A stretch of 64,000 bases of DNA, taken from positions 62,001 through 126,000 of the forward strand of contig WBMZ01011711.1 of NCBI GenBank assembly GCA_013400975.1. Reading direction: 5' to 3'. Numbering within the stretch: position 1 is the stretch's first letter; the number at the start of each line of letters is the position of its first letter. Shown piece after piece: positions 40,824 to 52,449 of this stretch. The stretch comes from Atrichornis clamosus (taxonomy: Eukaryota; Chordata; Aves; Passeriformes; Menuridae). The notes below the pieces were generated by a model. It had not been told where the DNA came from, made no database searches, and saw only the letters and a list, made by a program, of their open reading frames with translations. Made by a program: the position numbers and the translations under genes.

Positions 40824-43800
40824 CCTGTCTTTAGGTTCTTTCCCTACCCAGTTATAGTAGAAATTTCCAGCTGTTCTGAGCATCTGCTTGAATAAACAAT
40901 GCATCAAGCAATCAATCTGTTGTTTTAAAGCAGACACTGGATCATCTGCTTTGGAGCTCTGATGATGTGAGCGAGTCCCAAAGCCATTCCAAGGGTAGCA
41001 GTGGCTTTGGGAATGAGCCCACAGAGAGGTGTGGTGGGTTTGCTCAGTGCAGGTGCACACAGGCAGCACTTCAGCAGCTCAGAACCTGCAGGCAGTGGGT
41101 TTGGAGCTGTGCTAAAAGAGATGTTCTCTTCTTTGTTCCTCTCACTTGTGCATTTCTCCTTTGTTTTTGTCCCTGCATCTCCCCTCGGGGCTTGTGCCAG
41201 AACAGGCAGGGACATCCGTGAGGCTCAGCTCAGTCTCCAGCTGCCCCAAGGGTTCTGTTGCCCTTCTCCCCACACTGATTTATTTGGTATGGAAAAGGGA
41301 TTTTCCGTGGTTTGACGTTCTGTTCTTGCTGTGGGATCCGTTCTGGGAGCGATGATTTATCCTGCACTACCCCTGCACCTTGTCCTTAGACATTTAATGT
41401 GCAAGTGCAGCTCTTTGCTCTGTTTTAGGTGTTAGTGATGCCTTCAGCTGTGGCAGGGGAAACACAGAACTGTGAACTCCATGCTTTGGTAGGTAAAAAG
41501 TGTTTCCATTTCTCTTTCAACCGTTAGTGAAATGCTTTCGATTTGAAAACGAATCCCTTGATTTTCGCATGCTGTAACTCGGATTGCAGCAAACTGTGCA
41601 TCTCTGCTGTAAGTTGCTGTGTTGGCTGGTTGCTCAATTAGTATGAATGTTCCATGCTAGTAATTAACAAGGATTGACCAAAAAAAGAGATGTCTCCTTG
41701 GCAGTGTAACTTTCTAACAGAAAAATAAAAAATCTTGCACGAAAGACTGAGGGAACTCTTCCAGATTTGCTTCCAAGATCTGTAAATCAGGCAGAGGATT
41801 TACATGTTCTGCTGTTTCAGCTGGAATTCTCCTTCTCCATCAGATTATTTTAGCATTCTGTGGATAGTACTAATTAAAATTTATCATCAAAGTAATTTTA
41901 GTTCCAATAGAAATCTTTTCCCAGTGTAACAGGAATCAAGTTTACATGTAAAATCTTTACTGAGATGCTCAGAGGGAGCAGAGCTCCTCCAAGTCTTTGT
42001 GTCTTTGAAAGCATTTAGAATAACAGAATTCTCCATATGTGGAGGACTGTGTTATCCTTTGGGAATTCCAGGGATGTTGGAAGTGGGGTGAGGCAGCCCC
42101 AGTGTCACCCAGTGCATCCCACACACCTGGGTAGGACTGGGACTGGAGCTCCCAGGGGACAGCAGCTCTCAGCCTGCCTTTGAGCTGGTTGGGAATTCCC
42201 ATCCAAGTGGATTTCACTGGAAACACAAGCAGATCAATAGCTCTGTGATGAACGTTTTCCACGGGATTTTAAGTGCCTGGATTTCAGCGGGGCAGCTGCT
42301 GCTGGAAGGTTTTGTGTTGGACATTGTTTTTTGCGTGTCCCAGGGACTCTCCAGGTGAGAGAAACCAACAGCTTGGTGGGGGTTTTTTGCATTTTCTGTG
42401 TTCCCAGAGTGGAGGAATTTGGGGATCTTTCTTCCCTGTGCCATAGGGCTCCCACCCCCACCCGGGAGAGCTCCTTCCCTGCTCCCTGGCTGTGAGAAGT
42501 GGCATTTCCTAGGTCCTTATCTGACACTGGCCCACTGCTGTCCTCCCCTCAGTGCTCTTTTATCCCCAGCCTTGTTCCACCCCAGGTTTCTCTTCACATC
42601 CCATCTCCACACAATCATCACCTGGCCTCCAACTTCCCAGGCTCCAGTAGCAGCCTCTTCATTAATATTTGAAGCGTGTGATTTTTGCTTGTTATCAGCA
42701 ATATCCCGGGAGATGGCAGGAAAGACTGTGTAGGAGGGCGTTTTAAAAGCTTATCTTTAAAGCCATGATGTTTTGTGATTTAAAAATTAAATATGGATTA
42801 ACAAATGGAGAACTGACACTGTCTGGGGAATCAAGATTGGATAGAGGGAGAAAGAGCATGACTCAACAAATTGCTTTATCACAATGAAGTGCAGCTATCG
42901 GTGTGGATGTGCAGGGACTGCTCCCAGTCTGTGACAGGCAGCCCTTGCCTCAGCAGCTGTGCAGGCAACTTAATTAAAAACATTTATTTCCCCAAAATAA
43001 GGAGTTTGTAGAACAAACAGAACCGAGTGGCTTTAACAAGACTCGCTGGAATTATGTGGATATCCTTCTCTTGCCCTTTTTCTTGGCTTTGCTCTGAGAG
43101 AGCCCTGGAATGAACTGCTCTGTGTGTCAGCTCTGAGAAAGAGAGTTTTCCATAGAAAATTCCACATCTTCTGTTAAAATACAGGTGGCAGCAAAGCAGC
43201 TCCTCTGCAGTGCAAGTTCCATGAGTAGATAGACATGGAATGCCAGAGGGAAATGTAGTCACTGGGGAGCTGTCTCTTCACTCACTCTTTTGGAATCAAT
43301 CTAATCAAGTCCTTTCAATATGCCATAATATTGGGAGAAGTGATTAATACAAACCTTTGAAACTGAGACAAAGCTTTGAAATTAATTTCAAACATTGAAA
43401 GTGTTAATCAAAGTGTTAATTTCTCCCGCTCATGTTGCAGTAGTTTTTGAAAAACAAAGATAACTTTGCTCATCTTTCTGGCCACAAAATGAATTAAAAA
43501 TAAAGGAAGTGGATGTTTTATGTGAAGTAAGTTAACATCTGTTTTCTTAGAAGTTACATTGATTTAATTACTTTTCATTTATGTAATACTCGGAACATCA
43601 TTTAAATTCCTTCATAAAGTCAGACTAATTTTAAGAGAAGATGTGTTGGTCCTTATCACTCATTCCAGATTGAAAGAGTTGAAACTTCCAAGGCCATTCC
43701 CCATGGGATGAGGCCCCTCAGAAGAGCAGGTTTGGCACCGAAAGTTTCAGTGGTGGAGACCATCCTGCAGCCCAGGGATTTACAGAACGAGCAGAAATTC

Positions 43801-44610
43801 CTCTCCATACCCATTAGTTACACAGCTCTGGAGTGGGGCTTTTTATCTCTTCCATTCCCATGGGATATAATAAATGCCAGTTGGAATAATGGGCTGCACA
43901 GCAGTGCAGCTGTAGGTGCATGTCAGGAGGTGGAGGTGGGAGAGTGTGAAATTTGATCTGCAAATAATATAAGGAAATTGAATTAAGTTTAGACTAATAC
44001 AATGAGTGCCCCACAGTAAGGGAAAGGGGCGTATTCAGCATATTAATTCTTTCTTAGCCTTTCTGTGATGTCTCTCTTTGGTCCTGTGAATCCCAGTTTC
44101 CTAGTGTTGCCTTGCCATGTTAAGATTCCACAGAAAAAGTAGTGATAAAACCTTTCTGCAGCACAAAGATTGTTTAAATATTGATCTGAGACTGTGGCCT
44201 CATTTCTTGACACCTCAATATTTTGACTGTCCAAAGTTCTTGGTGTAAAGTGAATTTCTTTGGTTTAATCTTGGTGTAGCACAGGGAAGAGGTGCGGCTT
44301 GTCCTGCAGTGTCAGAGGTCTGGATGCTCAGTTCATAAAGTCAGGACTGCAGCATAAAGGAAAACGGAGCCTGTAAAGATTGGTAATGGTTTTGGGAGCT
44401 TTGTAGGGCGGTGTGGGCTTTCCTGGAGGGATGATTCCTGCAGCAATCCCTCTCTGTTCAGTTAAACACGTTGGGCACTCTGAATATTGGCAAATATTTC
44501 ACAGGGCTCTCAAATTCAGCAGCAAATTGAGAGGATCATTTTGTCTTTAATGGGCTGCTCATTGAAGAGGCTCTTTAGAAAGCAGTCAGTGAAGAGCTTT
44601 GTGCTGAGAT

Positions 44611-44728
44611 AACTCGGACTGTTTGGGGTGGAAGGGACCTTGAAGGCCACCCAGTGCCCCCCCTGCCATGGGCAGGGACGCCTCCCGCTGTGCCAGGCCG
44701 CTCCCAGCCCTGCCCGGCCTGGCTGCTG
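44611..44728 (-). mobile_element. CR1 LINE 3'-end fragment, antisense, GC-shifted
   Basis: GTTTGGGGTGGAAGGGACCT, CTGCCATGGGCAGGGACGCC and CGGCCTGGCTG follow the antisense CR1 order, with several changes toward G or C. Confidence 0.8.
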
Positions 44729-45471
44729 GCTCAGTGACCGCTGGCCGTGCCCCGGGTGCGGCCCCTCTCAGTGCCCCTGGCTCAGGGGTGCCCTCTGATC
44801 CAACAGGGTCACTTTTCCTGAGCTCCGGCCCTGCCGGGTGAACCTGGGCTGCCTTCCCAGAGCTTGCTGCTGACCTGTGTGCCTTGGGCAGCCCTTGAGG
44901 CAGAGCTCACTGCAGGCCTGGCGCTGCACAGGCAGGGCCGCGGGTGCTCCTGCAAGGCTGCAGCGGTGCCTTTATTGGACTGTATTGCATTTTTAGTGCT
45001 CATTTGAGAGAGGGTCATTAAGGCTCAGTTTAGTACATTAAGAACATTACTCCAGTGTGAAGGAGATGGGGATTATGAGAACGACAAAAGACCGAGGAAT
45101 TGCAGAGTTTTGTTTCTATTTCCATTTCCCTGTCCAAGGGCTGGGGACAGAACCTACTTCAATAATTCCTAGCTGTGCTGAATGTCCCTGTTTTGAGTCC
45201 CAGCAGGACAGTGGTCCCTGCAGGAGCTCCCAGCAGTGACCTTGGGCGTGAATCTGGAGAGAAAATGTGCTGCAGGCAGTGGGGACTGCTCAGAAACCCA
45301 GGTGGGCCTGCAGGAAAACTGGGTGGGATCTCAGTCATCCCAACTGGCACCTGCAGGTCTCATCTGGGGACCCCTTGGAGGGATGGGAACTGGTGTCTGT
45401 CAGTTTGTGGGAGCTTCTCTGGGGTTCAGATGTTGAACCATATTTTGTCCATTGCTTTGTGCTTGAGTCAT

Positions 45472-45604
45472 TGTCCCTGGAGGGATTTAACAGCCCTGTG
45501 GATGTGGCACTTGGGGACAGGGGTCAGTGGTGGCCGTGGCGGTGCTGGGGGATGGTTGGACTCAATGACCTTAAAGATCTTTTCCAACAATTCTATGATT
45601 CTGT
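45472..45604 (+). mobile_element. CR1 LINE 3'-end fragment, sense
   Basis: GTCCCTGGAGGGATTTAACA, GGATGTGGCACTTGGGGACA and GGTTGGACTCAATGACCTTA lead to TTTTCCAACAATTCTATGAT and the ATTCTGT tail. It is the cleanest CR1 3' terminus in the window and accounts for part of a 293-codon open frame at 45267-46148. Confidence 0.92.
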
Positions 45605-46154
45605 CTTAATCATAGCACGTATTTACAGGGAAACAGGGAATATTTTCCCAGTTGGTTTATTTCTTTCTTGGCTTCCTGGAATCCAGTCTGTTTCACATTG
45701 GTTGTATTTCATTTCAGGACCAGCCTCGCTGGGGTTCCTTCTCTTGGGGTTTGGGCATCAGGTGCCACTGGTGGTGCTCCAGGAGTCCTGTGTGTCACCT
45801 TGCAGGGGCTCCTCCAGGGTATTCCCAGGGCACCAGCAGGGGCTGCTTCCCTGGCTTCTCCCGAATTCCGGTTTGCTGCTGGTGTTGAGGATTTCTGCTC
45901 CAACTGCAGGCCGGGTTCCCAGTCCAGGCGGGTGCCATGGCTTGGCTGCAGCTCTGCTCTGGAGAGGGGTATTTTGGCTGCTGTGTTGCTGCCTCTCCCC
46001 AGCCTGCAGCGCCCATGGCTGTTCCTCAAGCAGGCGTGTTTTGGAAGTGTTCTCACACCATTCCAGGGGCTTGGCCTGTGCTGGTTTTACTCAGGGCACT
46101 GTAGAGCTGGGCTCAGGCTCAGATCTGGCTCACCAAGGACGGGGTTGAGGCTCC

Positions 46155-46233
46155 GTGGTGACCATGGTGGTGGTGCTGGGCTCCCAGTGGGATCTTGGAG
46201 GTGTTTTCCAACCTCACGGATTCTGTGATTCTG
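46155..46233 (+). mobile_element. CR1 LINE tail remnant, sense
   Basis: CAGTGGGATCTTGGAGGTG, TTTTCCAACCTCACGGATTC and TGTGATTCTG match the terminal CR1 bases. It lies about 550 bp after the 45472 copy in the same orientation, as an independent insertion. Confidence 0.7.
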
Positions 46234-48137
46234 CCTTGATTGAATTCTCTGGGATTTGCACCCTAGGACATCACACCAATCGTTCTGCCCCCTGGGGGGT
46301 TCATCCCGTGGTTGGCAGATGCACCCAGGCCTTTCTCCCAGATCTCCAGGTAAATCCCTCTCTCCTTAACCCAGGTGTCTGACTCTGGAGTCTCTTTCCC
46401 GTCTGCCAGCAGGCTCCTGCTGCTAGAAACAGGTCAGTGAGGAGATTCAAAACCTAAATGAGATTGTTCAGCTGGGGATCTTCTTGTTCTGGGTCTTTCC
46501 AGGAAAACAGGGAATGGTTTATCTGTTTAGGAATTGTTTTTCTTGATTCCCTGCAATCCAGTCTCCTTTCAGATGGGTAACATTTAATTTGTAGGTGGAT
46601 CTCAGAGCCCTTCTGAGCAGGGATTTCCCTTTGCAGGGCTCTGCTCCAGGCCAGGTCACGGGAGCCCTCCTGGACTGAGGCTGTAACAACGAAAGTGCTT
46701 TAAATGTTTGGAGCAGAAGCAGACCTTGGATTTTATATTGCTTTTTTCTACGTGGTTACACTGTGTGGCTCCAGTGTGCCTTTTATAGCAGGGATTTTAG
46801 GAAGCCAATAACTCCCAAGTCCCTTCTCCAGCACAGCCCTGGACTGAGCCTGTCCTCCCACACGTTGGAGCACAGGCAGCTCTGGGTCCTACAGCACATC
46901 CTCGTTTTCTCTCTTTCCTGTCTAGCAAACAGAGCTCTTCTAAATCTTTCCAAATGATCTTATACTGTTCTTATAATTTAATTTAGTGTTCCCAAGGAGA
47001 GTCTTAATTTTTTGTATATTACTGGAGTTTAACTGCCATAATAAAGGACAATTTTGAGGTGATAAAACACACCAGGAATGTCATTAAATATGCAGCAAAG
47101 GTCTGACACAATAGAATTAAGCATTAATGAATAACATACTAGAAATATTAGTCTTCTGTATTAGTTTAGGTGTTCTGTTGTTGGGTTATGAGGAGGGCTA
47201 ATGTGAAAAAATGAAACCATAAACAAGATTAGTGAAAATAAAATTTTAAAATGATTCAGTAGTTTCATCATGTATAGAAAGTTTCAAAGTTAAAGTTGTT
47301 GGGTATCCACAGGGATCCTTTTCCTTGGATTAATTGTTGTTGGACCATGTTTTACTGCAATTTTATTACTGGTGCACTTTTCATTTTTCCAATGAATTAC
47401 ACTATGGAGATGTCATTTAAATGGGAGTCCAGCTGCAGATCAGGGCAGTTGTAAACTTCTTTGACAAGTTCTTGCATAAGCAGGGACGTGGCAGCTGCCC
47501 CAGACTTGGGTGGAAGTGTTTGCTCCATTTCCCCTGGTGCAGGGGGGTCCTGCTGGTGGGAGCAAGGTGGGAGCAGAGCAGCTCCCTGGCAGGGGCCTTC
47601 CCAGGGAGCACAGCTCTCCCACATTTCTTCTTTGGATTGTTTGCATCAGAAAGTCCAAGCACCACCTGTCCTTCACCTGAGCTTTTCTCACGCTTCCCAA
47701 GCAACCTTCAGATGTTCATTTTGGGGTGTTTCCCGTGCTGCTGTGCAGTGAGGAAGGTCCTGGAATCCCTGCCAGTGGAGGAGCTCCCAGCAGTGCCAGG
47801 GCTTTGTCTGCTGTTCCCATAACTCTGATAAGCATCCAGGAGCAGCTCCTGGCAGCTGCTGATTTTAAAGTAATGTATTAATCAAATTAATTGAGAGTTC
47901 CTTTTAGTAATCGTCAGCACCACCATAACTTTGTGATGTGATGTTTTTCAGTGTTGCCAAAAGTGATTCCCCCCAAAAGAGGATCTCTGCAGATAAATCA
48001 GCTGAAAAAGTGTTAAATTGTCTCTTTTGCTACCTGATAATCCAATTAAGTGGTGATAAGAAAAATAGCTGCTGGAGAATTTCAGGGAAGCAGGATAACG
48101 TGCTTAGTGTTGTACCAGAACCCAAACACCACATACC

Positions 48138-48240
48138 CGTGGGTGTCCGTGGATACCGAGGCACCACTTTGATTACCAGACCGCGCAGTACCCTGACACA
48201 CCCGCCGGAGGTGTTTCGTGCCCCCGACCATTGAACGCGT
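48138..48240. other. Compact CpG-dense patch
   Basis: Eleven CpGs fall within about 103 bp (for example CCGCGCAG, CCCGCCGG and GAACGCGTGG), between CpG-poor flanks. No known repeat family is recognised. Confidence 0.4.
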
Positions 48241-48600
48241 GGCTGCTCCAGCCTGAGGAGAATTCTCTGGGTTCTGCTCCCAGAGCACAGCACAGGAGCT
48301 CTCAGGGGGTGAAGGGAAGGCAGCCAGGGGATTCGTACGGCTCTGTGGAGGTCCCAGTTCCCGTGTGCTCTCAGCTGGTTTGATCTCCTGCCTGTCCTCG
48401 AGCTGCTGGGAACTGGTGCTGGGCTGGGGCCTGTGCCACGGCTCCGACACAGCACTGGCATTCCCAGGAAGAAAATGATCAGGTGCTAACCCTTCGGAGT
48501 GCCTGTGCTGCTGGATCTCACCCCTCCGTGGTGGATGGGCTCCATGTAGCACCTTCTGTCGGGGCAGCGTGAGCGTGTTGGTCAGTTCATGGGACCACAG

Positions 48601-48763
48601 CATAAAATCCTGCAGTGGTTTAGGTTGGGAGCGACCTTAAGGATCATCTTGTTCCACACTCCCTGCCGTGGGCTGGGGCACCTCCCACTATCCCAGGTGG
48701 CTCCAAGCCCTGTCCAGCCTGGCCTTGGACACTTCCAGGGATGGGGCAGCCACAGCTTCCCTG
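48601..48763 (-). mobile_element. CR1 LINE 3'-end fragment, antisense
   Basis: GGTTTAGGTTGGGAGCGACC, CACCTCCCACTATCCCAGGT, CCAGCCTGGCCTTGGACACT and GGGGCAGCCACAGCTTCCCT are in minus-strand CR1 order. Confidence 0.88.
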
Positions 48764-51104
48764 CACGTGTCAGAGCAGCCCCAGCTCAGTCCCAGGGTGT
48801 CCTCGGCTCCCAGGCTCTGATCCATTGCCACAGCACTTCCTGCTGCTTGGAGCATTTGTCACTTCTCCAGGCCGTCAGGGGAATCAATTACTGCAGGAGT
48901 CCTACAACAAAATCCTTAATTTGCAACTTTCACGTTTTTACCACTTCATTCCCTGGGAGGTTCCTGCCTGGGAAGTGCTGTGAAGTAACCTGGCAGTGGA
49001 AATCATGGCACGTGTTTCCTGTTGGAATGTGGGATGGGAATGTGAAAGCTGAGCTCATTCTGCTGTGTCTTGTGGACAGCAGACACCCAATCCCCTGGGC
49101 ACCTCTGCTTGCTGAGGGGTGGCAAAGGGCACACTGATATTTACCATTTATCCACAGTTCTTTGGGCCAGAAACAGGGCCAAGGTTAGCAGGGTACCATG
49201 GCACCTGCTCCTTTTGGGAAAGCTCATCCCCAGGGGCTGAGCCCACAGGATCTGCCCACGGCACTTTTCCCAGGATGGAAGCTCTGGTTTTCCCCTCACC
49301 ACTGGACAGCAGAGAAACCAAGAGCTGACCTCCCAAAGGGAGTAGAAAACTCTGGCACAAACAGGGTCTGAGACCTGCCCTCTCAAATTCCAAGCTGTTC
49401 CCTTTCTCCAACCTGGCTCCTCTTTCCTTTCAAAAGCCCCTGGAAATTGCAGACTTGGAAGCATGTGTTGCATGAGAGGAATTTTCCTGGCCGTGGAAGC
49501 CTGGCCACAGCTGTGTCTGTCCAAGGATGCTCACTTCAGCTGGGACCATTGTCCACTACAGTGGGAGCTCTGGCTGCTCCCTCCAGGCAGTGGATGTGTG
49601 ACCCACACAATGGATGTAATTGCTCCAGGGTGGCTGCACAGCCAGCAGCATTCCAACCATTCCAGCCTGGTTTTCCAGGCACTTCAGTCATGTTGGCCAC
49701 GTTTATATTTTTTTTCCAGGTTGTGTTAATTGCAAACAAAATGAAACATTTTGTGTAAGAGAAAAACTTGGGGGTTATTATTCTCCTTTATTCTTTTCCA
49801 ACCTTTCCTTTTCACTGTTTTATTTCTTCCCACTGAAACAATCTTTTTTCCTGCCAAATTTTCGGAGCAGCTGGTGCAGCAGAGCTCACTTGCCTCCAGG
49901 CAGCTTCTGTGGCTCAGCTTCTCTCTGTCAAAAATCAGGAAAAATGAGCCTGACCTGCTTTGAGAGGGGCTCAGGGATGCACACAAGAGGCAGATTGCAC
50001 CATTTCCAAGCATGATTTTGGTTTTCACGGCTGCCCTGGGTTGGGATCAGGAGGATGCTCCAGGGGTTGAACCTCCTCCTCCAGGGTCTTCACCCACCAG
50101 CACCTTCTCTGATGCTTCACCTAACACGGCGTTTAAATCTGGATTTTAAAGCCTGCGTGTGAATCTCTCCCCTGTCCTGGTGCCTTTTAATTAAGTCATC
50201 CCCACTGTGGGTTTTTATGAAGCAGCTCTGATCTGTTATTAATTAACACACTGTGCACTATCGTGGTATCAAAGACACCATAAAAGATGAAAGTGTTTAC
50301 TACTGAGAAACAAAATAATTAAGGCAAAAGTTGTGTTTTCATCTGCCAGCACCAACCAGGATGTCATTGGAGATGAGATTTTCTTTTTCCTTTTGTTTTT
50401 CCTAAACCAAATTAAATAACTGCAATATGGGAACTGTGCTAAAAAGGAGCATTTTTTGGCCTGGCTGCAGGTGTCTGTTACTGTGCTGGTGCTCTTTGCT
50501 GTGTTCTGTGTGTGTTTCTGAGAAGTCCCATTCACAGACCTGCTTTCTCTCCAGGCTACCATGTTTGGGTGTCTCCATCCTGTTTGGTGGTGGGCACTTG
50601 AATGAATGAGGGTTTTCTTGAACAGTGTGTGTTTTGCCAAGGTCTCAGCTCTGTGGCTGTTCCTATTCCGGATTTCAGTGGAAGCATTTTCCCTCACGTT
50701 GCAAAACCAAAAAGAATCTCAGCCCTTCACTGAGATAAAATTTGTTTAATACACCTCAGCATCTTTTGCCTCTCAGCCTGTGGTTTTGGGGTTTTATTAA
50801 TCAGCTGAAGCTTGTTCAGGTTGCTGTTTGTTGGTTGGTTTCCTTTTTTAGTTCCTCTACTTTTAATCCTTCCACTGACCATTCCTTGGCTTATTTTACT
50901 TTCCTGCGATGTTGAGTTGGCCAGCCTGTTCAGCCCCCGCCCCTCCCAGCCGTGCAGGCTGTGTGTATCAGAGCTCTCTGTGCAGAGAAATAACCGCACG
51001 GACCCCTCGGGAGGTGCCTGGCAGGGCAGCGATCCCGTGGGAGAGCTCCTCTCCCTGCCAGGCTCCCCGTGGAGCTGTGCAGTTCCCACTGCCCTCCCCG
51101 TGCT

Positions 51105-51164
51105 CCCCTCTGAGAGCCCTTTTGTTCCGTTTGCCCCCTCTGAGAGTCCTCTTGTGCTGTGCTG
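51105..51164. repeat. 30-bp tandem duplication just upstream of exon 3
   Basis: 51105-51134 and 51135-51164 both begin CCCCTCTGAGAG(C/T)CCT and share most later bases. The second copy ends 10 nt before exon 3, so the duplication makes up the branch-point and pyrimidine-tract region of this acceptor. Confidence 0.75.
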
Positions 51165-51174
51165 TCCCAACCAG

Positions 51175-51316
51175 GCGGGCTCTGCATCGCCCAGTCCCTG
51201 AAGATCCCCCAGGAGCGCAAGGACAAGACCATCGACTTCGATAAAATCATCAGGCAGCTGCTGGAGACCCCCAACGCCAGGGCCATCGTCATCTTTGCCA
51301 ACGACGAGGACATCAG
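51175..51316 (+). CDS. GRM7: Internal exon (probable coding exon 3) of metabotropic glutamate receptor 7-type gene
   Basis: This 142-nt exon continues the flytrap domain in frame. The single G left by the previous exon plus GC makes Gly, then GLCIAQS. It lies between acceptor CCCAACCAG and donor CAG|GTGAGG, leaving phase 2 (the Arg codon is split AG|G). Motifs are [32 protein letters not shown] and FANDEDIR. The insertion-like IPQERKD...TIDFD stretch is the best GRM7 signature here. GRM4, GRM6 and GRM8 have, as I recall, a shorter IPREPxxGEF version at this place. About 43 of 46 codons end in G or C, so composition is very different from the preceding exon. The acceptor's pyrimidine tract is interrupted by many Gs and is preceded by a 30-bp tandem duplication. 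No stop or frameshift is present. Confidence 0.9.
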
Positions 51317-52294
51317 GTGAGGAACCCGCCCCTCGGGGCCGCAGCTCTGCAGGAAGGGGAGGGCAGGTGAGGGGGTGGAGGGAACAGGGGTGGTCTGTTG
51401 GTGGGAGCCGCGTGGGGAGGTGGGGCCTGGAATGTGGGGAAGCACCGGGCACGAGGAGGCTGCTGCCGCCCTGGCTCAGGGGGTGTCCAGGCCGTGCTGG
51501 AGGGACAGGAACGGTGACCTGGGCCTGGGGGCTTTTCCTGGCTTTGGGTTACTCACGTGTTGGGTGGCAGAGCTGACCTTTTCCCCTCAGAGGCATTAAG
51601 AACAAGCCCCCCTCTCCAGTCCCATTGTGCTTTGTGTAATTCATTAATCCAGGGTCTGGTTTATGGCAAAGGAAGGTTAATTGTGATTAAGTGACTTGGG
51701 TGGTCAGGTTAAACCACGTGGAATTGACTCATGAAACAACACAAAGAATGTTTTATATTTCATTTCTCGCTTGCCTGTATTCCATGCTCTGAGTTCAGAA
51801 TTTTAAATTCCCTTAAAATTGTGATGGAATTGTCAGCTGCTGAGATGCTCAGTCCCACAAAATGAGACAAAAAGAATTTAGGAAGAAGTTTCAGTAAAAT
51901 CAATGGAAAAATTATAAGTTTTGGTGGAATCAATAACTCAGCCATGGGACATAGGGTGAATTTAAAGAGATGTCAGATTGGTGCTGCGTGGATCATGGAA
52001 TGCTTTGGGTTGGGAAGGACCTTTAAAGGTCATCTTGTTCCAAGCCCGTGCCATGGGCAGGGACACCTTTCCCTGGACCAGGTTGCTCAGAGCCCTCATG
52101 CTACGGTGTATCCCAAATCCCTGAGCTCTGCTGGGTTCAGGAATGAATCAATTCTGTTCATTACAGAGCCTATTAGGCTGGAGAAGACCCGAGCTCATTG
52201 AGCCCACCCGTCCTGCCACTGCAACGCGCCATTTTCTAAAGCAGTTATACATTTAAATAAAATGAATGTGCAAACCGATCCTTGTTTTCCACAG
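51317..52294 (+). other. Short 978-bp intron between coding exons 3 and 4
   Basis: It starts GTGAGG and ends TTTTCCACAG. Its first 250 bp are GC-rich and its middle is AT-rich. It carries one antisense CR1 3'-end fragment at 51991-52097, about 200 nt before the acceptor. The intron is about 36 times shorter than the one before it. Confidence 0.9.
51991..52097 (-). mobile_element. CR1 LINE 3'-end fragment inside the short intron, antisense
   Basis: ATCATGGAATGCTTTGGGTT, GGACCTTTAAAGGTCATCTT and GCCATGGGCAGGGACACCTT, then CAGGTTGCTCAGAGCCCTC, show a CR1 subfamily with the TTGCTCAGAGCCC block. It ends about 200 nt before the exon 4 acceptor. Confidence 0.88.
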
Positions 52295-52449
52295 GCAAAT
52301 CCTGGCGGCGGCCAAGAGGGCGGATCAGGTGGGGCACTTCCTGTGGGTGGGCTCGGACACGTGGGGCTCCAAGGTGAGCCCCCTGCTGCAGCAGGAGGAC
52401 GTGGCCGAGGGAGCCATCACCATCCTGCCCAAGAGAGCCACCATCGAGG
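52295..52449 (+). CDS. GRM7: Internal exon (probable coding exon 4) of metabotropic glutamate receptor 7-type gene
   Basis: This 155-nt exon completes the split Arg codon, then reads [21 protein letters not shown] and on to [12 protein letters not shown]. It ends at GAGG|GTAAGA in phase 1, so the next exon should supply GT and then, in this family, Phe-Asp. It encodes the flytrap lobe carrying the conserved Asp of WVGSD (52356-52358) and the Lys of TWGSK (52371-52373). These are equivalent to mGlu4 Asp312 and Lys317 by recalled numbering and contact glutamate. [21 protein letters not shown] looks GRM7-specific. Differences from recalled mammalian GRM7 include Thr for Ser in GSDSWG, Val-Ser for Ile-Asn after the Lys, and Leu for Gln in ITIQPKR. 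About 47 of 51 codons end in G or C. The Val-Ser codons create an AAG|GTGAGC donor-like site inside the exon. Confidence 0.9.
52371..52379 (+). other. Internal donor-like splice site within exon 4
   Basis: AAG|GTGAGC matches the vertebrate 5' splice-site consensus at eight of nine positions. It lies 76 nt before the annotated exon end. Use of it would remove 76 coding bases and shift the reading frame. Whether it is used cannot be told from sequence; exonic enhancers normally suppress such sites. Confidence 0.45.

Noticed and set aside
45267..46148. 293-codon open frame on the + strand, the longest in the window
   Set aside because: Part is a CR1 3' end at 45472-45604, which is non-coding. 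The rest has no family motif, and overlapping frames of similar length occur on both strands of this GC-rich stretch.
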